Shown here one piece after another: positions 16,748 to 25,153 of a stretch of 36,952 nt of DNA. Each line of letters opens with the position of its first letter. Position 1 is the first letter of the stretch. Source of the stretch: Phyllobacterium lublinensis. GTDB taxonomy: Bacteria > Pseudomonadota > Alphaproteobacteria > Rhizobiales > Rhizobiaceae. The stretch is taken from the NCBI RefSeq assembly GCF_020164435.1, contig NZ_JAIUDQ010000024.1, positions 1 to 36,952 of the forward strand, written 5' to 3'. A model generated the notes under the pieces. The model made no database searches, had not been told where the DNA came from, and was given only the letters and a program-made list of their open reading frames with translations. The position numbers were made by a program, and so were the translations under genes.

Positions 16748-17675
16748 GCCCGATCATCAGCTCGAGATTCTGCACTGCCGCCCCCGACGCGCCCTTGCCG
16801 AGATTGTCGAGCAGCGCAACGAGATTGACCTGGCCCTGTCCTTCGGTGCCGAAGACATAGAGCCTCATGATATCGGTATCGCGCAATTCTTCCGGATCAA
16901 GCCGCGGCAGCATGGCGCTTTCGGCAAGCGGCACGACCTGAACGATGTCCTGGCCCTCGTAATGTGCGCGGAGTGCCGCGTGGATATCCCGCATCGAAAC
17001 ACTGCCGTTCAGATCGTCGGTGAACAGCGGCACCTGCACGATCATGCCTTGCGGGAAGCGTCCGACGCTCGGGCTGAAGATAGGCTTGCGTTCCAGGTGT
17101 CCGTGAGTCTGCAGCTCGGGAACGTGCTTGTGCTTCAACGGCATTGCGTAGAGAAAGTGGTTGGATGCAATGTGGTCCGGCGCATCCGGATTTTCCATTT
17201 GCGCAATCATCTGCTTGCCGCCGCCAGTGTAGCCCGAAACGGCGTTGACCGAGACCGGATAGTCGCCCGGCAGGATACCGGCGTCACGCAAGGGCCGCAC
17301 CAGCGAGATTGCCCCTGTCGGGTAGCAGCCCGGATTCGCAACGAGCCGCGCATTGGCGATTTTCTGGCTCTGCGCGCGATCGAGCTCGGCAAAGCCGTAG
17401 GTCCAGTCAGGGTGCACCCGGTGTGCAGTCGACGTATCGATGATCTTCGTCGAATTATGACCTTCAAGGATCGAGACGGCTTCCTTCGACGCATCGTCAG
17501 GCAGGCAAAGGATGGCGACATCCGCTTCCTTCAGGAAATCCGCGCGCATTTCCCTGTTGCGGCGTTCGGCCTCTGGAATGGAAAGCACCTCAAGGTCGTC
17601 GCGGCCCGCAAGCCGCGTCCGGATCTGCAGTCCGGTGGTGCCGTGTTCGCCGTCGATGAAGATTTTCGGTTTCAT
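16740..17675 (-). CDS. argC: N-acetyl-gamma-glutamyl-phosphate reductase (type 2)
   Basis: A 311-residue NADPH-dependent enzyme of arginine synthesis that reduces N-acetylglutamyl 5-phosphate to the semialdehyde. The N-terminal nucleotide-binding loop is [17 protein letters not shown] and the catalytic cysteine is C117 in [10 protein letters not shown]. The segment GYTGGGKQM and the conserved HKHVPEL region follow. At about 310 residues it is the short type 2 form found in proteobacteria, rather than the 345-residue type 1. It lies downstream of speB on the same strand with a 93-base gap, so the two may share a transcript or argC may have its own promoter. Confidence 0.95.
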   Translation of the reverse strand: MKPKIFIDGEHGTTGLQIRTRLAGRDDLEVLSIPEAERRNREMRADFLKEADVAILCLPDDASKEAVSILEGHNSTKIIDTSTAHRVHPDWTYGFAELDRAQSQKIANARLVANPGCYPTGAISLVRPLRDAGILPGDYPVSVNAVSGYTGGGKQMIAQMENPDAPDHIASNHFLYAMPLKHKHVPELQTHGHLERKPIFSPSVGRFPQGMIVQVPLFTDDLNGSVSMRDIHAALRAHYEGQDIVQVVPLAESAMLPRLDPEELRDTDIMRLYVFGTEGQGQVNLVALLDNLGKGASGAAVQNLELMIGHA

Positions 17676-17768
17676 GGAATGTCCTTGGAAGCTTTGAATT
17701 CAGATAGTTGGCATGATTTTTTCAAATTGGCTTTAGCGCCGTGCGTGGTTCGTAGCTCAACAGGATCA

Positions 17769-18725
17769 TCATCGTTTCTGATTGGCCTTCTTTTCGGCCA
17801 GGATACCAAGGTAATACATCGCGATTGTGGCACCGGCGATTGCGGTAATATCGGCATGGTCGTAGGCGGGCGCAACCTCGACCACATCCGCGCCGACAAT
17901 GTTCAGTTCCGTCAGGTGCCGCAGCACGGAAAGGATCTTTGCCGAAGATGGTCCGCCGGCAACGGGTGTACCTGTGCCTGGCGCAAAGGCCGGATCGAGG
18001 CAATCAATGTCGAAGGTGAGGTATACCGGTTTCCCGGCCGTCCGCGCGATAATCTGCCTGGCGATCTCCGCCGCTGACAGCTCCTCAACTTCATAGCCGT
18101 AGACGATCTTCAGGCCGCAATCGTCCGGCGCGTGGGTGCGAATGCCGACCTGAATCGAATGGGCGGGATCAATGACGCCATTGCGCGCTGCCCGGCCCAC
18201 AAAGGAGCCGTGGTCGATGCGCTTGCCATCATCGTACCAGGTGTCCTGGTGGGCGTCGAACTGGACCAGTGCCACGGGACCGTGCTTGGCCGCATGTGCC
18301 TTGAGGATCGGCCATGTCACAAAGTGATCGCCGCCCAGCGACAGCAGGAATGCGCCTGACTTGATAATCCTGGCGGCTTCACGCTCGATGGTCGCGGGCG
18401 TCTTCTGGTGATTGCCATAGTCCAGCAGGCAATCGCCATAGTCCACCACCGCCAGATCCGCAAACAGGTCACGCTGGAACGGGTATTGCGGATCGTTGTC
18501 GAATATCGCTGAAGCGCGCCGTATGGCCTGCGGGCCAAACCGCGCACCGGGGCGATTGGAGACAGCCGCATCGAAAGGTATGCCCCAAACCACGGCCTCG
18601 GCGCCGCTCAGATTTTTAGTGTAGCGCCGGCGCATGAACGAGAGCGCGCCCGCATGCGTCGGATCAGTGGCGGCGCTGGTCAGGCTGCGGGCTGTAAAGG
18701 CGTGATCGATGGACTTCGATGGCAT
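17769..18725 (-). CDS. speB: Agmatinase (ureohydrolase family)
   Basis: A 318-residue manganese enzyme that splits agmatine to putrescine and urea. All metal ligands of the ureohydrolase family are present: H134 in GGDHF, D157/H159/D161 in FDAHQD, and D239/D241 in FDIDCLDP, followed by AFAPGTGTP. The segment DHGSFVGRAARNG has the agmatinase-type His-Gly-Ser/Thr loop. Arginase or guanidinobutyrase activity cannot be excluded from motifs alone, but agmatinase is the best fit and the argC neighbour is consistent with arginine and polyamine metabolism. Confidence 0.88.
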   Translation of the reverse strand: MPSKSIDHAFTARSLTSAATDPTHAGALSFMRRRYTKNLSGAEAVVWGIPFDAAVSNRPGARFGPQAIRRASAIFDNDPQYPFQRDLFADLAVVDYGDCLLDYGNHQKTPATIEREAARIIKSGAFLLSLGGDHFVTWPILKAHAAKHGPVALVQFDAHQDTWYDDGKRIDHGSFVGRAARNGVIDPAHSIQVGIRTHAPDDCGLKIVYGYEVEELSAAEIARQIIARTAGKPVYLTFDIDCLDPAFAPGTGTPVAGGPSSAKILSVLRHLTELNIVGADVVEVAPAYDHADITAIAGATIAMYYLGILAEKKANQKR

Positions 18726-18782
18726 CGGGTTCAGGGCTCCGGGACTTGTCTAATTAAACATGAACATGAAGGCGCCGCATAA

Positions 18783-18802
18783 CCCTCCCCTAGTGGGGAG
18801 GG
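18783..18802. repeat. Short perfect palindrome CCCTCCCC-TAGT-GGGGAGGG
   Basis: An 8-bp perfect inverted repeat with a 4-base loop lies upstream of speB. It lacks a T-run on either side, so it is not a standard terminator. Similar CCTCCCC/GGGGAGG palindromes are dispersed intergenic repeats in many rhizobial genomes. Confidence 0.6.
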
Positions 18803-18865
18803 GCAAGCTCCTGCGCCATCCGGTCTGGTCGTGCGGCGAAGCTACCGTAAACTTGTAGCGGCGCA

Positions 18866-18896
18866 ACAAAAAAGCGGACCCGTGGGGCCCGCTTTC
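18866..18896 (-). terminator. Intrinsic terminator of the rplM-rpsI operon
   Basis: On the minus strand AAAGCGGGCCC and GGGTCCGCTTT form an 11-bp stem with one G-T wobble around a three-base loop, followed by a T-run (TTTTTTG). It starts 28 bases after the rpsI stop codon. Confidence 0.92.
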
Positions 18897-18923
18897 TGTT
18901 CTCGTCCAAATTGAAGTGCGAGA

Positions 18924-19400
18924 TTAGCGCTTCGAGAATTGGAACGAACGACGGGCCTTGGCCTTGCCGTACTTCTTGCGTTCGACGACGCGGCTATCGC
19001 GTGTCAGGAAGCCGCCCTTCTTCAGAACGCCGCGCAGTGCAGGTTCGAAGTAGGTGAGGGCCTTGGAGATGCCGTGACGAACTGCACCAGCCTGACCGGA
19101 CAGACCACCACCGGCAACGGTAGCAATGATGTCGTACTGGCCGGCGCGGTTGGCAGCAACGATTGGCTGCTGCAGGATCATCTGCAGAACCGGACGTGCG
19201 AAATACTTGCCGTATTCCTTTTCGTTGATGACGATCTTGCCGGAACCTGGCTTGATCCAGACGCGGGCAACTGCGTCCTTGCGCTTGCCGGTTGCATAGG
19301 CACGGCCCTTGGCATCCAGCTTCTGGACGTGGACAGGTGCAGCAGCCTGCGTGCTTGCGGCAACGGTGCCGAGATCTGCGAGCGAGTTGAGCTCAGCCAT
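18924..19400 (-). CDS. rpsI: 30S ribosomal protein S9
   Basis: A 158-residue S9 protein whose conserved domain begins at about residue 33 ([23 protein letters not shown]). It includes [19 protein letters not shown] and ends in the invariant basic tail [13 protein letters not shown], which reaches into the ribosomal P site. The N-terminal extension of about 30 residues ([19 protein letters not shown]) is typical of Rhizobiales. The Shine-Dalgarno sequence (GGAG) lies inside the last codons of rplM, two bases of spacer separating the two genes. Confidence 0.98.
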   Translation of the reverse strand: MAELNSLADLGTVAASTQAAAPVHVQKLDAKGRAYATGKRKDAVARVWIKPGSGKIVINEKEYGKYFARPVLQMILQQPIVAANRAGQYDIIATVAGGGLSGQAGAVRHGISKALTYFEPALRGVLKKGGFLTRDSRVVERKKYGKAKARRSFQFSKR

Positions 19401-19402
19401 TC

Positions 19403-19867
19403 TTATGCGCTCCTTTTGTTCTTGGCATTCAGCGCGCCGACGTCGAGGACTTCGGGGGACTGAGCTTCATGCGGATGGTTGGCGCCTGCATAGACGCGCA
19501 GGTTCTTCATCTGGCGACGACCGAGCGGACCACGGGGAACCATGCGCTCAACGGCCTTTTCAACGACGCGTTCCGGAAAACGGCCCTCAAGCAGCTGACG
19601 GGCAGTGCGTTCCTTGATGCCGCCGGGATGGCCGGTGTGCCAGTAGTAAACCTTGTCGGTGAACTTCTTGCCTGTGAGTACAACCTTGTCGGCATTGATG
19701 ATGATGACATTGTCGCCATCGTCCACATGCGGGGTGAAGGTCGCTTTGTGCTTGCCGCGCAGGCGGTTTGCGACGAGGGTGGCGAGACGGCCGACGACGA
19801 GACCTTCGGCGTCAATCAGGATCCACTTTTTCGTCACTTCTGCCGGCTTCTGAGAGAAGGTAGCCAT
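19403..19867 (-). CDS. rplM: 50S ribosomal protein L13
   Basis: A 154-residue L13 protein with all conserved segments: [66 protein letters not shown] and the HPHEAQSPE end. ATG at 19867 (MATFSQK) is preceded by AAGGA and fits the family length; the frame runs a few codons further upstream without purpose. It is the first gene of the rplM-rpsI operon, which ends at the terminator near 18880. Confidence 0.98.
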   Translation of the reverse strand: MATFSQKPAEVTKKWILIDAEGLVVGRLATLVANRLRGKHKATFTPHVDDGDNVIIINADKVVLTGKKFTDKVYYWHTGHPGGIKERTARQLLEGRFPERVVEKAVERMVPRGPLGRRQMKNLRVYAGANHPHEAQSPEVLDVGALNAKNKRSA

Positions 19868-19888
19868 TGTGTTCGTCCTTGAGATCAT

Positions 19889-19978
19889 CCTTCACGGAGG
19901 AAGGCTTTTCTTGTTGCTTGGGTTATGCGGATCGATGTGATTTGCATAACAATGAAAAGCGGCGGGAATTCCCACCGC
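19889..19978 (-). promoter_or_regulatory. Structured leader of the rplM-rpsI mRNA: three hairpins
   Basis: Read on the minus strand, the leader contains three hairpins in a row. First is GCGGTGGG-AATT-CCCGCCGC (19959-19978), a perfect 8-bp stem with one G-U pair, followed by TTTT. Next GTTATGC pairs with GCATAAC across 15 bases (19922-19950). Last is CCTTC-CTCCGT-GAAGG (19889-19904), about 20 bases upstream of the rplM start. The first resembles an attenuator. Ribosomal-protein leaders often bind their own product, so autoregulation by L13 or S9 is plausible but not shown. Confidence 0.5.
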
Positions 19979-19989
19979 AGTCGAGGGTT

Positions 19990-20019
19990 TCAATAAAGGG
20001 GCAGGCGGCATACGTCAAG
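19990..20019 (-). promoter_or_regulatory. Candidate sigma-70 promoter of rplM-rpsI
   Basis: On the minus strand, CTTGACG (20013-20019) is followed after about 17-18 bases by TATTGA (19990-19995). The -35 agrees well with the alphaproteobacterial CTTGAC consensus; the -10 is weaker. Transcription would begin near 19983, directly before the first leader hairpin. Confidence 0.5.
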
Positions 20020-20268
20020 AGACGATACTCGGGCATCTGGAGAAATAAAGCAATAAATTCAATTGGTTAAAGAAAAGGTATTATATTACCACATTTTACT
20101 CGACCTATTGCCGCGGTTTTGGAGCTCAAACAGCTGCAGCAGGAAGCTTTGATTGAACCGCCATTACCCTGGAGAGATGATGATCGGTGTCCCTTGCGCC
20201 TGGATCGGCTGGTCAGATCATATTGTCCGTGCATACTGCACGACAATGGACATTTTGGGTGATCAATC
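20020..20268. other. Intergenic region between rplM promoter and phosphatase gene
   Basis: No gene is seen. A notable near-perfect inverted repeat lies at 20222-20247: ATTGTCCGTGCA, TAC, TGCACGACAAT, with a single bulged base. It sits 21 bases before the phosphatase start and could be a dimeric repressor site or a hairpin in its leader. Confidence 0.5.
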
Positions 20269-20847
20269 ATGAGCGCTTTTCCTGAAATCTATTTGGTGCG
20301 GCACGGCGAAACCGAGTGGAGCGCATCCGGCAAACATACGGGCCTAACCGACATGCCCCTTACTGACGCCGGCGAAGCGGCGGCCCGCAAGCTCGCGGGC
20401 CGCCTCGAGGGCATTGGCTTTTCAGCTGTCTGGTCCAGCCCATCCCAGCGAGCATACAATACCGCAGTCCTGGCGGGCTACGGTTCGGCCGCGGCAAAGA
20501 AGGCGGAACTCTCAGAATGGGATTACGGAGCCTATGAGGGGATCACCACGAAGCAGATCCTGGCCGAACGCCCGGGATGGCAGCTCTTTCGCGACGGCTG
20601 TCCCAACGGCGAGGCTGCATCCGATGTCGGCCTGCGGGCGGACACGATCATCAGCCAGCTGCGAGAAGTCAATGCCACCATCCTGATCTTCTCGAGTTCC
20701 CATTTCCTGCGGGTTCTTGCGGCCCGCTGGCTTGGTCTGTCACCGGAACATGGAGCGAATTTCGTCCTCGATACGGCGAGCATCAGCGTTCTCGGCTATG
20801 AGCATGACCTGACTGAGCCGGTCATACGCAGGTGGAACCAGAAATAG
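20269..20847 (+). CDS. Histidine phosphatase family protein
   Basis: A 192-residue cytoplasmic enzyme of the phosphoglycerate mutase-like superfamily. The phosphohistidine motif is VRHGETEW (H12, R11), the second arginine is R61 in SSPSQRAYNTA, the acid is E83 in LSEWDYGAYEG and the second histidine is H145 in SSSHFLRVLAARWLG. The second-His segment usually reads SHGG; here it is SHFL. Members dephosphorylate varied small molecules and the substrate cannot be told. A close parallel is the GpmB/PhoE-type branch. It is preceded by a possible operator hairpin. Confidence 0.85.
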   Translation: MSAFPEIYLVRHGETEWSASGKHTGLTDMPLTDAGEAAARKLAGRLEGIGFSAVWSSPSQRAYNTAVLAGYGSAAAKKAELSEWDYGAYEGITTKQILAERPGWQLFRDGCPNGEAASDVGLRADTIISQLREVNATILIFSSSHFLRVLAARWLGLSPEHGANFVLDTASISVLGYEHDLTEPVIRRWNQK

Positions 20848-20914
20848 CCGCCATAGTATCCGTGATCGACCTGCGGTAAACTATGACCCTGAATCGCACC
20901 CCAGGAATGAGGGC

Positions 20915-23128
20915 ATGGAACGCCGGCTAGCAGCCGTTCTGATCGCTGATGTCGTCGGTTACAGCCGCTTGAGCCAAATCGACGAGGAGGGAACGCGTGC
21001 GCGTTTCCAGGCGGATCTGTCGGGCATCTTCGAGCCAAGCATTGCCGAGCATCATGGCCGGCTGGTCAAGACCATGGGCGACGGCCTTCTCGTCGAGTTC
21101 AAGAGCGTGGTCGCTGCTGTGCGCTGTGCCGTGCAGGTGCAGCGGCACAAGGCGAAACAGAATGCTGCTGCCGCACCCCATGAAAGGCTCGACTTTCGAT
21201 TTGGCGTCAACCTGGGTGACATCATCGTTGAGGGCGAGGATATTCACGGCGACGGCGTCAACATTGCGGACCGGCTACAGGCATTGGCTGAGCCTGGAGG
21301 CATCGCCATTTCCGGGACCGCCTATGACCAGGTGAAATCAAAGCTTCAACTCGGCTACGTCTCGCTCGGCGAGCAGAAGGTCAAGAGCATTGCGGAGCCG
21401 ATCCGGGTCTATCGGGTGCTGCTTGATCCGTCGGCCGCCGGCACGACGACAGGCGTTCCGGGCAGCCTGCACCGATGGCGCATGCCGGCCTTGGCGGCGG
21501 CGATTGCGCTCCTCTTGGCGGGCGCCGCCTTCTGGTGGCAGCCGTGGACATTGCTGTGGCCGGCACCGGTCGAGCGATTTGCCTATCCGCTGCCGGATAA
21601 GCCTTCGGTTGCAGTACTTCCTTTCATCAATGTAACCGGCAATACCGACCAGGATCATCTTGCCGAAGGACTGACCGATGATCTCATCACCGAGCTGTCC
21701 AAGGTGTCCGGCCTGTTCGTCATTGCGCGCCATTCCGTCTTCGCGATCAGTGAGAGCTCGGGCAAGATTCAGGACGTGGCTGCCGAACTCGGTGTCCATT
21801 ATGTTCTGGAGGGTACGCTGCAGCGGGCCGACACCCGGCTCCGGATCAATGTCAAGTTGATTGATGCGGTCACGGGGCTTTCGCTCTGGGCAGAACGCTA
21901 CGACCGGCAATATACCGACCTCTTCGCCGTACAGGACGACGTCATCGGCAAGATCATTTCGGCGCTGGAAGTGAAGCTGAGCGAAGGCGAGCGCGACCAG
22001 CTTGCGCGCATACCCACGGACAATCTGGAGGCCTACGACTACTATATGCGGGCTGAGCAGGAGGGTTTCCTCTACAGCGACGTCGATACCTACAGGCGTA
22101 CCTTGGCCTATTATCAGAAAGCCATCGACATCGATCCGAATTTTGCCAATGCGCATGCGGGCATTGCGCGCGTTGCCGTCGATGTCTGGCGCAATGACTA
22201 CAACTATCTCTGGTCGGCGGCCGTGGCGCGCAAGATCGCCTATGACGCGGCGGGCCAGGCGCTCAAGCTTGATCCCAACAATGCGCGGGCACATACGGTG
22301 CTCGCCCTCCTGCAACTTGTCGACGGCCGCGAAGTCGAGGCGAGGGATTCGGCCAGCAGGGCCGTCTCGGCGCAACCGAACGATGCGGAAGCAGTCGGCA
22401 ACCTGGCGCTGATCCTCGCCCAGACCGGCAGTCGCGGCCAGGCGGTTGCGGAAATCGACAAGGCATTGCGGCTTGACCCGACGCCGCCGCCGAGCTTTCA
22501 GCTGCAGGCCGGCATCGTCTTCTACACTGCACGGGAGAACGAGCGGGCGATACCATTGATCGAGGCCGCACGCGACGCTCTTCCCAAGGCCGAACCCGCG
22601 CGGGAATATTTGACGGCGGCCTATGTAAACCAGGGCAACCAGGCCAAGGCAACGCAGGAGAAGGCCAAGCTGTTCGAGCTTTTCCCGGACGCCAACCTTA
22701 CCTATTACAGCTATCTCTATGATTATTGGCGCGAGGAAGACCTTAAGTACCATCTGGATGGCCTGAGGGCCGCAGGCGTTCCCGAGTGGCCATTCGGCTT
22801 TGCGGGGAAGGAAGCAGACCAGGTCGCGGAGGACGAGTTGCGCAAGCTGGCCGACAACACGACATGGCGAGGACAGCACAAGAATGGCACGGTATTCATG
22901 CAGCATTTTGACCATGCCGGAAACACCGCCTATCGCAGCGCCAACACCAGCATTACCGGTCGGGTCGAAGTCAAGGGCAACCAGCTTTGCGAGCAGTATG
23001 GCGGTTACTTCCTTGACCGGATGGTGTGCGGCCGCGTCTATCGCAACACCGGCCAGGAACTGCGTGACTGGCAGTTTGTCCACGTCACGCCGTTGGCCGT
23101 CATGTTCTTTTCACCAGGACCCTCCTGA
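20915..23128 (+). CDS. Class III adenylate/guanylate cyclase with TolB-like and TPR regions
   Basis: A 737-residue protein starting directly with a cyclase catalytic domain (residues 1-170). The metal aspartates are D12 (IADVVGYSRL) and D56 (KTMGDGLL), K52 precedes the latter, and the transition-state Asn/Arg pair is in GDGVNIADRLQ. A single membrane helix (about 190-210) follows, then a TolB/FlgO-like domain (SVAVLPFINVTGN, ELGVHYVLEGTLQ), TPR-type repeats (YYQKAIDIDPNFANAHAGIA, ALKLDPNNARAHTVLA) and a C-terminal region with WRGQHKNGT and CEQYGGYFLD. This layout is abundant in rhizobia. The cyclase should be cytoplasmic and the TPR part periplasmic. All catalytic residues are present, so it is probably active. 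Confidence 0.92.
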   Translation: MERRLAAVLIADVVGYSRLSQIDEEGTRARFQADLSGIFEPSIAEHHGRLVKTMGDGLLVEFKSVVAAVRCAVQVQRHKAKQNAAAAPHERLDFRFGVNLGDIIVEGEDIHGDGVNIADRLQALAEPGGIAISGTAYDQVKSKLQLGYVSLGEQKVKSIAEPIRVYRVLLDPSAAGTTTGVPGSLHRWRMPALAAAIALLLAGAAFWWQPWTLLWPAPVERFAYPLPDKPSVAVLPFINVTGNTDQDHLAEGLTDDLITELSKVSGLFVIARHSVFAISESSGKIQDVAAELGVHYVLEGTLQRADTRLRINVKLIDAVTGLSLWAERYDRQYTDLFAVQDDVIGKIISALEVKLSEGERDQLARIPTDNLEAYDYYMRAEQEGFLYSDVDTYRRTLAYYQKAIDIDPNFANAHAGIARVAVDVWRNDYNYLWSAAVARKIAYDAAGQALKLDPNNARAHTVLALLQLVDGREVEARDSASRAVSAQPNDAEAVGNLALILAQTGSRGQAVAEIDKALRLDPTPPPSFQLQAGIVFYTARENERAIPLIEAARDALPKAEPAREYLTAAYVNQGNQAKATQEKAKLFELFPDANLTYYSYLYDYWREEDLKYHLDGLRAAGVPEWPFGFAGKEADQVAEDELRKLADNTTWRGQHKNGTVFMQHFDHAGNTAYRSANTSITGRVEVKGNQLCEQYGGYFLDRMVCGRVYRNTGQELRDWQFVHVTPLAVMFFSPGPS

Positions 23129-23137
23129 CGGGCGATG

Positions 23138-23659
23138 CTAGTTGGAAGGGGCCTGCCAATCCTTTTCGACTTTCTCGGACACGAGCGTCTGCTGAACCTC
23201 GGACCAGTGCTTCTTGGAATCGACAAGTTTCGTCGGGTTCTTCTCGAAACCGTCCGCTGCACCCGGATCGTAGCTGATGTAGAGCTTGCCATCGATGATC
23301 CGCCAGGCCTTGGGATCTACATTGGTGGTCACCGTGCCGAAAGAGACTCCATCTGCGCAGTAGCCCCCATATTGTGGCGCATATTTTGCCGGATCGGCCT
23401 TGAACAGTTCAAGGTTCTCCGCACTGGCAAAGTGCCATGTCGCTCCAAGCCAGCGATAGGAAAATTGATCGGATCCCTCCACGGCCTGGCTCTGCGTGAA
23501 GTAGGCCACGGGATCGTATCCCTTGATGGCAACGTCGCCGAAATAACCGGTATTGACCATTTCTTCGGCAATAGAGGGTTGAACGAATGAGACAAGAAGT
23601 GCTGTGGCGCCAATGGCCGCCGCCAACCCCATGCCGCGCTTTACTTTGTTATCGGACAT
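23138..23659 (-). CDS. Exported YHS-domain protein
   Basis: A 173-residue protein with a signal peptide or N-terminal anchor (GLAAAIGATALLVSFVQPSIAEE) and a YHS domain at about 40-100. Its core reads DVAIKGYDPVAYFTQSQAVEGS, FSYRWLGATWHFASAENLELFKADPAKYAPQYGGYCA, with the cysteine in GGYCA. YHS domains are linked to metal handling but this branch has no proven function. GGAGGAATGG precedes the start. It lies downstream of an ankyrin gene on the same strand with a 43-base gap, and is convergent with the cyclase gene. Confidence 0.85.
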   Translation of the reverse strand: MSDNKVKRGMGLAAAIGATALLVSFVQPSIAEEMVNTGYFGDVAIKGYDPVAYFTQSQAVEGSDQFSYRWLGATWHFASAENLELFKADPAKYAPQYGGYCADGVSFGTVTTNVDPKAWRIIDGKLYISYDPGAADGFEKNPTKLVDSKKHWSEVQQTLVSEKVEKDWQAPSN

Positions 23660-23702
23660 TCCATTCCTCCGTTTTCGGGCAAATCTTCAGTGCAGCAAGC
23701 GT

Positions 23703-24296
23703 TTATTTGCGCTTGGTGCATTCGGTAAACAGCCATTGGCCGACCAGGTCGGCTGGCTGGCATACCGCGCCCGCCTTCATGAGCAATCCCGCTGCATCCC
23801 AATGTTCGCGCCATCCGGCCTGGGTCAGCGGTGAGTAACCGTTTCTTTCTTTTGCCTCGATGTCCGCCTTGTTGACCAATAGAAAGGCGACCACGTCCGC
23901 ATGGCCTTCTTCGGCAGCCGCATGCAGCGGTGCCATCTTGTAGAAATTCTTGCTGTCGTTGACCGCCGCTCCCTTTTCGACAAGCAACTTGACGACTTCG
24001 AGCTTGCCGCCATAGGCGGCAGCGTGCAGGGCCGTCAGACCGCCCTTGTTGCGGATCTCGATATCGGCGCCCCGATCGAGGAGCAGAGCGACAACGGCGG
24101 TTTGCCCCGCCAGTGACGCAATGAGCAATGCCGGCTCACCGGAGCCATCGGGCTCAGCCACGTTAGCGCCTTGATCCAGCAGTTGTTTTACGCGTTCGAC
24201 ATCGCCATTCTTTGCCGCGTCGTGCAAGGGACCGGCCGATGCGGCCGAAATCCCGAGCATGAGTGCGACAATGAAAGTGCAGAAAAACTTCACCAT
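23703..24296 (-). CDS. Exported ankyrin-repeat protein
   Basis: A 197-residue protein with a signal peptide (FFCTFIVALMLGISAASA) and about five ankyrin repeats. Recognisable copies are GPLHDAAKNGDVERVKQLLDQGA, GLTALHAAAYGGKLEVVKLLVEKGA and APLHAAAEEGHADVVAFLLVNKADI. Ankyrin repeats bind partner proteins; a periplasmic location means the target is there. A C-terminal cysteine pair (VCQPADLVGQWLFTECTK) may form a disulfide. It is probably cotranscribed with the YHS gene, which suggests the two exported proteins work together. The start has a GGGGGGT ribosome site. Confidence 0.87.
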   Translation of the reverse strand: MVKFFCTFIVALMLGISAASAGPLHDAAKNGDVERVKQLLDQGANVAEPDGSGEPALLIASLAGQTAVVALLLDRGADIEIRNKGGLTALHAAAYGGKLEVVKLLVEKGAAVNDSKNFYKMAPLHAAAEEGHADVVAFLLVNKADIEAKERNGYSPLTQAGWREHWDAAGLLMKAGAVCQPADLVGQWLFTECTKRK

Positions 24297-24397
24297 ACAC
24301 CCCCCGCTCTATCTCGGTTTCTCTTGAGCGGAACCGGAAAAACCTATCACAGACGTGAAGAGCGAACAAGAAAGAGCAATGCGACGAAGGTCGCCGG

Positions 24398-24973
24398 CTA
24401 TGGGTTCTTCCTGACCTGCCACGCGAGCTGGGTCAGCGCTGCGCCGACGCTGATCAGCTGGATTCCGAGCAGCAACCCGACAAGCCAGAGTGCAGTGACC
24501 GGAAGGCTGGCCCAGAGGATGAGGGAAAGCACTATTCCGACAAGCCCACTCGCCAGCAGCCAGCCCCAGTTGGGGAACGGCCGGATGGTAAGGGCGAAGA
24601 CGACTTTCGAAATGCCCTCGATCATGAAGAAGACAATCAGCAGCAGCGTGACTGTCAGCAGTCCCTGCGCCGGGTCGCGCAGGAAAAGAAAGCCTATGAG
24701 CAGGGCAAGGATGACCGAAACGAGCTGAAGCCAGAAGTGTGGCACGTGCCTTGCTCCCAGGAGGCTGATGCCCTGCGCTATGCCGCTGATGATCAGCAGC
24801 CAGCCCAGCAGGATGACGACGGCCACCGATGAAAGAACCGGATAGATGATCGCCAGGACGCCCGCTGCAACGAGCACGATCCCCTGGATGAGATACCACA
24901 ATGAATACCGCTTGACCGTTTCCCGCATTGCCTGGCGGAAGACTTCTGCAGCTGCATCCAACGACATGGCCAT
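24398..24973 (-). CDS. HdeD-family (DUF308) membrane protein
   Basis: A 191-residue inner-membrane protein with six hydrophobic helices in the repeated DUF308 pattern, for example YLIQGIVLVAAGVLAIIYP, VVILLGWLLIISGIAQGI and FFMIEGISKVVFALTIRP. HdeD contributes to acid resistance in E. coli, but family members are common in rhizobia and mostly unstudied. I start at ATG 24973 (MAMSLDAA) because GGAGAAG precedes it by six bases; the frame extends 16 codons further upstream without support. A perfect 8-bp hairpin lies just upstream of the ribosome site. Confidence 0.87.
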   Translation of the reverse strand: MAMSLDAAAEVFRQAMRETVKRYSLWYLIQGIVLVAAGVLAIIYPVLSSVAVVILLGWLLIISGIAQGISLLGARHVPHFWLQLVSVILALLIGFLFLRDPAQGLLTVTLLLIVFFMIEGISKVVFALTIRPFPNWGWLLASGLVGIVLSLILWASLPVTALWLVGLLLGIQLISVGAALTQLAWQVRKNP

Positions 24974-24986
24974 GATGCTTCTCCAC

Positions 24987-25005
24987 TTGCTTGGCGTCCA
25001 AGCAA
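24987..25005 (-). promoter_or_regulatory. Perfect 8-bp inverted repeat in the HdeD-like gene leader
   Basis: TTGCTTGG, three bases, CCAAGCAA. It ends four bases before the GGAG ribosome site of the HdeD-like gene. It could be an operator for a dimeric regulator or an RNA hairpin affecting translation. Confidence 0.55.
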
Positions 25006-25153
25006 ACATGAATACGCGCACTCATAACGTGCAAGTACGTAACTGTAACAACCGTTACCGACGCCAAAGCCGGTCCTGATCATTTGTATTTTTACAACAC
25101 TGTTGCGTGCTATTCTCTATGCAATGGTTGAGAACGGCACGCGGAGAGAGGCG

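Noticed and set aside
16485..18077. A 530-codon plus-strand open frame
   Set aside because: It is antisense to the kinase, argC and speB, crosses gene boundaries and has no recognisable domain.
18783..18802. Palindrome considered as a terminator
   Set aside because: It has no T-run on either strand; the real terminator lies at 18866-18896.
21338..23083. A 581-codon minus-strand open frame
   Set aside because: It is fully antisense to the cyclase-TPR gene, which has strong domain evidence; long antisense frames are common in high-GC DNA. It has no motif.
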